From NCBI GenBank assembly GCA_038230415.1, contig JBBRNH010000111.1, positions 1 to 15,198 on the forward strand: a stretch of DNA of 15,198 nucleotides. The letters are read 5' to 3'. The DNA comes from JBBRNH01 sp038230415. Its GTDB lineage: Bacteria; Bacteroidota; Bacteroidia; Cytophagales; Spirosomataceae. The notes below the pieces were generated by a model. It searched no databases. It was not told where the DNA came from and saw only the letters and a list, made by a program, of their open reading frames with translations. Below are positions 12,248-15,198 of the stretch, piece after piece. Every line of letters begins with the position of its first letter. Positions within the stretch are counted from its first letter, which is position 1. The translations under genes and the position numbers were made by a program.

Positions 12248-12847
12248 ATGCAACGCCGTCAGTTTATGCAGAGCAGCCTGTTGGCTCCTGCCGCTCTCGT
12301 TCTTCCCGCCAAAATTACTACTGAACGCCCGACAACGGGGATCTTTACCAAAACCGGAGCCGCCCGCAACGCCGAGAAAATCGTTTGTGCCACCACCGCC
12401 GTTGATTTCAAACTCCTCGGCTCCGACACCAACGGCGATATGGCCGTGTTTGTGAGCAGCAATAACCGCCGGGGCAATGGCCCGCCTGTACACGTTCACC
12501 AAACGATGGACGAATTTTTTTGTGTGCTGGCCGGGGAGTTTCTGTTTCAGGTCGGCAACGAAACCACGCACCTGAAACCCGGCGATACGGTGTTTATTCC
12601 GCGCAACGTGAGCCACGCCTTTGATTGTGTGAGCAGTGAGCCGGGCAAACTGCTCGTGACGATTCAGCCAGCCAGCAACATGGAAGACTTCTTCCGGCAA
12701 CTCGGCAAGATTTTACCCCGCGTGGATTCGCCCGGCGTGGATTTGCCCGGCGTGGATTCGCCTGCAACGGGCGCACCCGACATGGCCGCGCTCAACAACC
12801 TATACGCGGCATACGATTCGGTGATTTTAGGGCCACCGTTACGGTAA
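12248..12847 (+). CDS. Exported cupin-domain protein with Tat-like signal
   Basis: The 199-aa protein starts MQRRQFMQSSLLAPAALVLP, a twin-arginine-type signal (RRQFM followed by a hydrophobic stretch), so export in folded form with a bound metal is plausible. The single cupin barrel has motif 1 around PPVHVHQTMDEFFCVLAGE (metal ligands His82, His84, Glu89) and motif 2 PGDTVFIPRNVSHAF (His123). The catalytic activity, if any, cannot be deduced; relatives include dioxygenases and sugar-binding proteins. After the barrel lies a three-fold VDSPG-type repeat (positions 12721-12765), then a short conserved-looking tail. A longer frame from a TTG at 12212 is rejected because it would bury the signal peptide. 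It follows an AraC regulator by 102 bases and converges with the PIN gene. Confidence 0.85.
   Translation: MQRRQFMQSSLLAPAALVLPAKITTERPTTGIFTKTGAARNAEKIVCATTAVDFKLLGSDTNGDMAVFVSSNNRRGNGPPVHVHQTMDEFFCVLAGEFLFQVGNETTHLKPGDTVFIPRNVSHAFDCVSSEPGKLLVTIQPASNMEDFFRQLGKILPRVDSPGVDLPGVDSPATGAPDMAALNNLYAAYDSVILGPPLR
12721..12765 (+). repeat. Three tandem 15-base units in the cupin gene
   Basis: Three units of CGTGGATTCGCCCGG (12721-12735, 12736-12750, 12751-12765) differ at one to three bases. They code for VDSPG, VDLPG and VDSPA in a linker after the cupin barrel. The unit length is a multiple of three, so copy-number change would keep the frame. Confidence 0.7.
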
Positions 12848-12870
12848 TAGAGCACCTATAAACGGCTGAT

Positions 12871-13359
12871 TTACGAAGGCCCTTCGTCCTTACGAATCTG
12901 GCCTATTAGCAGTTGAATCTGACCTGGAAAGAGTTTACGAACAGTCAGGAATGAACCATCAAGGTGATCAAAGTCACCGTCAGTTGTGATGAGTGTTAAG
13001 TTCAGTACCGACGCAGTAGCCCCTATCCATAGATCATGTTTACCCATATTTCGGGGAGACGAAAAAGGGTAAGACTGGAAATCAGGATGTTGACGCTGGC
13101 TATACGCATCAAAGTCAAGATAGGTACTAAGAAGCAGGTCGCCAATATCAATAATCCGAACACTATCCAGAAACAGCTCAAGCCGTCTTCTTTTTACGGG
13201 TGACCAGCGTTGGCGAAAGGCTATGGATTCAATTTCGGTAACAGTAGCGAATGAAATATAGACAACAGCATCGTCTGGATTAATAAATCGGATGAGCCGT
13301 TCACCCGATTTATCACGAGCAAGGTACAAAATGATATTCGTGTCTAAGGCAATATTCAT
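12871..13359 (-). CDS. PIN-domain (VapC-like) ribonuclease toxin
   Basis: The 162-aa protein shows the PIN-domain acidic site of VapC-type RNases: Asp6 in ALDTNIILYLAR, Glu42 in SFATVTEIES, Asp109 in KHDLWIGATA and Asp127 in LITTDGDFDHL. All four expected carboxylates are present, so the nuclease should be active; the RNA target is unknown. The ATG overlaps the stop of the upstream antitoxin-like gene by 4 bases, the normal arrangement of a vapBC-type operon with the antitoxin first. It is more AT-rich than pgi and the cupin gene. It converges on the cupin gene with 23 bases between stops; no strong terminator is seen there, just a 6-base ACGAAG/CTTCGT stem overlapping its stop. Confidence 0.88.
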   Translation of the reverse strand: MNIALDTNIILYLARDKSGERLIRFINPDDAVVYISFATVTEIESIAFRQRWSPVKRRRLELFLDSVRIIDIGDLLLSTYLDFDAYSQRQHPDFQSYPFSSPRNMGKHDLWIGATASVLNLTLITTDGDFDHLDGSFLTVRKLFPGQIQLLIGQIRKDEGPS

Positions 13360-13529
13360 TCACGTTTCAGATCAGCAAGTGCAGCCGATAACTCATCATC
13401 GGTCAAGGCTTCGCCGGGCAGATAATATAGTTTTTGAGCATCGAACCCGGTGGCTTTACCAAAAGCGGTGGCTCCGCCAGTCGCTAGCACCTCGGCGGCT
13501 GAATAAGTTTTGAATTTCTTAAATAGCAT
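13356..13529 (-). CDS. Antitoxin-like small protein of the PIN toxin
   Basis: The 57-aa product (from the ATG at 13529) begins MLFKKFKTYSAAEVLATGG, continues ATAFGKATGF and ends with an acidic helix LPGEALTDDELSAALADLKR. It does not show a clear AbrB, ribbon-helix-helix or Phd DNA-binding fold, but size and position directly before, and overlapping by 4 bases (ATGA), a PIN toxin make it the likely antitoxin. The acidic C-terminal part would be the toxin-binding portion (inference). A longer version from 13559 adds ten residues; 13529 is preferred because of its GACCAATG context, shared with other starts in the window, and because YSAAEVLA lies close to the N-terminus. A 98-base gap separates it from the pgi stop. 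Confidence 0.7.
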   Translation of the reverse strand: MLFKKFKTYSAAEVLATGGATAFGKATGFDAQKLYYLPGEALTDDELSAALADLKRE

Positions 13530-13627
13530 TGGTCGCTCTCTGTTATCGGCTGGTTTCATGTCAATTGTTATCTGTGGTTGTTAATTTTCCAACAGCAATA
13601 TACACCCAACGAGCGAATAAAAACGAA

Positions 13628-15198
13628 TTACCGCATTGCTTTCCAGGCATTTATCAACCCGTTGGTGCTGCTGTCGTGGTTGGTAATGGGTTCATCATCG
13701 GCAAGTTCCGGTACGATGCGGCTGGCGAGTTGCTTGCCGAGTTCAACGCCCCACTGGTCAAAGCTGAAAATATTCCAGATTACGCCCTGCACAAAAATCT
13801 TGTGTTCATACATGGCAATCAACTGGCCGAGCGTCCGGGGCGTGATTTGCTTTACCAGAATGGAGTTGGTGGGCCGGTTGCCCGAAAACGCTTTGAACGG
13901 AGCCAAAAACGCAATTTCTGCTTCGGTTTTCCCGGCCTGGCGGAGCTCGTCGGCGGCCTGGGCTTCGGTTTTGCCGTTCATCAGGGCTTCGGTCTGGGCA
14001 AAAAAGTTAGAAAGCAACAGCGTGTGGTGGTTGCCGATGGGCCGGTGGCTGATGGCGGGCGCAATAAAATCGCACGGAATGAGCTTGCTGCCCTGGTGAA
14101 TCAACTGGTAAAAAGCGTGCTGACCGTTGGTGCCGGGTTCACCCCAGATAATCGGCCCGGTCTGATAATCAACCGCTTTGCCGTCTCGCCCGACGCTTTT
14201 GCCGTTGCTCTCCATGTCGCCCTGCTGAAAGTAAGCCGCAAATCGGTGCAGGTATTGGTCGTAGGGCAGAATGGCCTGGGTCGAAGCACCGAAGAAATTA
14301 TTATACCAGATGCCAAGCAGGGCCAGCATCACGGGCATATTGTCTTCATAGCGCGTGGTGCGGAAATGCACGTCCATATCATGCCCGCCGGCCAGGAGTT
14401 CCTCAAAATTCTCGAAGCCAATATACAGCGCAATGGAAAGCCCAATGGCCGACCACAACGAGTACCGCCCGCCAACCCAATCCCAGAAACCGAACATATT
14501 GGCCGGGTCAATGCCAAAGGCTTCAACCGCTTTCTGATTGGTTGACAGGGCCGCAAAATGTTTGGCAATGTCGGTTTCGGTGGGTGGAGCAACCGCAAAC
14601 CAGTCCTCGTTGGCGTTGTCGGTCAGCACGCCAACCGGGGCAGGTGCGGGCTGTCCCCCCGCCAGAAACCACTGCCGGGCGGTCTGGGCGTTGGTCATGG
14701 TTTCCTGGGTGGTGAAGGTCTTGGAGGCAATCAGAAACAGCGTTGTTTCGGGCTTTACCCGTTGCAGGGCTTCGTAGATATGCGCCCCGTCCACGTTCGA
14801 GACGAAATGTACGCGCAGTTTGGTGTCGTCGCCGTAGGGTTTCAGGGCTTCCGTCACCATCACCGGGCCGAGGTCGGAGCCACCGATGCCGATGTTCACA
14901 ATGTCGGTGATGGGCTGGCCGGTATAGCCCGTCCACTCGCCCGACCGGACGCGATTGGTGAACGATTTCATCCGGGCCAGCACCGCGTTTATTTCGGCCA
15001 TAACATCCTGACCATCAACTATCACCGGGGTGTTAGCGCGGTTGCGAAGGGCGGTGTGCAACACGGCCCGGTTTTCGGTCGCGTTGATGGCCTCACCCGA
15101 AAATAGTTGGTTGATGGCTCCGCGCAGATCGGTTTGTTCGGGCAGTTTGAGCAGCAGCCGGAGGGTTTCGTGGGTGACGCGATTCTTGGAATAATCGA
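13628..15198 (-). CDS. pgi: Glucose-6-phosphate isomerase (5' end outside the window)
   Basis: Pgi interconverts glucose-6-phosphate and fructose-6-phosphate in glycolysis and gluconeogenesis, in the cytoplasm. The frame is open to the window edge; 522 codons are present, starting DYSKNRVTHETLRLL, so roughly 25-30 N-terminal residues are missing compared with the E. coli enzyme. Landmarks are ENRAVLHTALR, VNIGIGGSDLGPVMVTEAL (phosphate-binding SIS domain), FGFWDWVGGRYSLWSAIG, the catalytic segment GEPGTNGQHAFYQL (about 14102-14143), CDFIAPAI, LLSNFFAQTEALMNGK and the C-terminal FDQWGVELGKQLA with the active-site lysine at 13733-13735. Nothing suggests damage. It is followed on the same strand by the antitoxin/PIN pair. 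The internal ATG at 15064 is not the start, because conserved sequence continues upstream of it. Confidence 0.97.
   Translation of the reverse strand, partial: DYSKNRVTHETLRLLLKLPEQTDLRGAINQLFSGEAINATENRAVLHTALRNRANTPVIVDGQDVMAEINAVLARMKSFTNRVRSGEWTGYTGQPITDIVNIGIGGSDLGPVMVTEALKPYGDDTKLRVHFVSNVDGAHIYEALQRVKPETTLFLIASKTFTTQETMTNAQTARQWFLAGGQPAPAPVGVLTDNANEDWFAVAPPTETDIAKHFAALSTNQKAVEAFGIDPANMFGFWDWVGGRYSLWSAIGLSIALYIGFENFEELLAGGHDMDVHFRTTRYEDNMPVMLALLGIWYNNFFGASTQAILPYDQYLHRFAAYFQQGDMESNGKSVGRDGKAVDYQTGPIIWGEPGTNGQHAFYQLIHQGSKLIPCDFIAPAISHRPIGNHHTLLLSNFFAQTEALMNGKTEAQAADELRQAGKTEAEIAFLAPFKAFSGNRPTNSILVKQITPRTLGQLIAMYEHKIFVQGVIWNIFSFDQWGVELGKQLASRIVPELADDEPITNHDSSTNGLINAWKAMR

Noticed and set aside
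12142..12324. A 60-aa frame overlapping the AraC end and the cupin start
   Set aside because: It overlaps the signal peptide of the cupin gene in another frame and has no recognisable content.
12872..12886. Stem ACGAAG/CTTCGT as a terminator between the convergent cupin and PIN genes
   Set aside because: The stem has six pairs with a three-base loop, no T-tract, and lies in the PIN coding end; too weak to call.
13529..14545. A 338-aa open frame on the plus strand opposite pgi
   Set aside because: It is antisense to a fully conserved pgi; the translation is a shadow of GC-rich codons with no recognisable domain.

Overview
The window looks like chromosome from a Bacteroidota bacterium of the order Cytophagales, probably Spirosomaceae (Spirosoma/Fibrella-like). 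This is inferred from protein style (stand-alone LytTR regulator, menaquinone gene menD, IS630-type transposase, XisI), from the near absence of Shine-Dalgarno sequences, from TAnnTTTG promoter boxes just upstream of several starts, and from GTAGAGAC- and GCGCAAAGACGC-type interspersed repeats. Housekeeping genes are visibly GC-rich; several small accessory genes are clearly more AT-rich.

Layout. (1) 1-756: the first 31 codons of an IS630-type transposase on the minus strand, abutting a DUF6624 gene whose 5' end appears to have been removed by the insertion. (2) 951-2619: a plus-strand pair, a membrane-anchored GH25 lysozyme and N-carbamoylputrescine amidase (aguB), separated by one base. (3) 2620-2774: an inverted-repeat spacer and a strong hairpin terminator serving the opposite strand. 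(4) 2871-9473: a long minus-strand run, in transcription order a BrnT-like small protein, an overlapping 65-aa protein, a terminator hairpin, DNA polymerase I (polA), an orphan XisI, a GCGCAAAGACGC repeat block, menD and a stand-alone LytTR DNA-binding protein. (5) 9609-12847: plus strand, a DUF3473-type polysaccharide deacetylase, an 82-aa protein overlapping an HNH endonuclease that has no ATG/GTG/TTG start, an AraC-family regulator and an exported cupin protein. (6) 12871-15198: minus strand, glucose-6-phosphate isomerase (pgi, 5' end beyond the window) followed by a short antitoxin-like protein and a PIN-domain toxin that overlap by 4 bases.

The core genes (polA, menD, pgi, aguB) belong to unrelated pathways: DNA replication/repair, menaquinone synthesis, glycolysis and polyamine synthesis. 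Small accessory modules of toxin-antitoxin or nuclease style sit between them. No single large new system is visible. The observations most worth checking are the 82-aa/HNH overlapping pair with an apparent CTG start, the orphan XisI 20 bases behind polA, and interspersed palindromic repeats that have become coding sequence in the polA linker. No tRNA, rRNA, CRISPR array or riboswitch was recognised.
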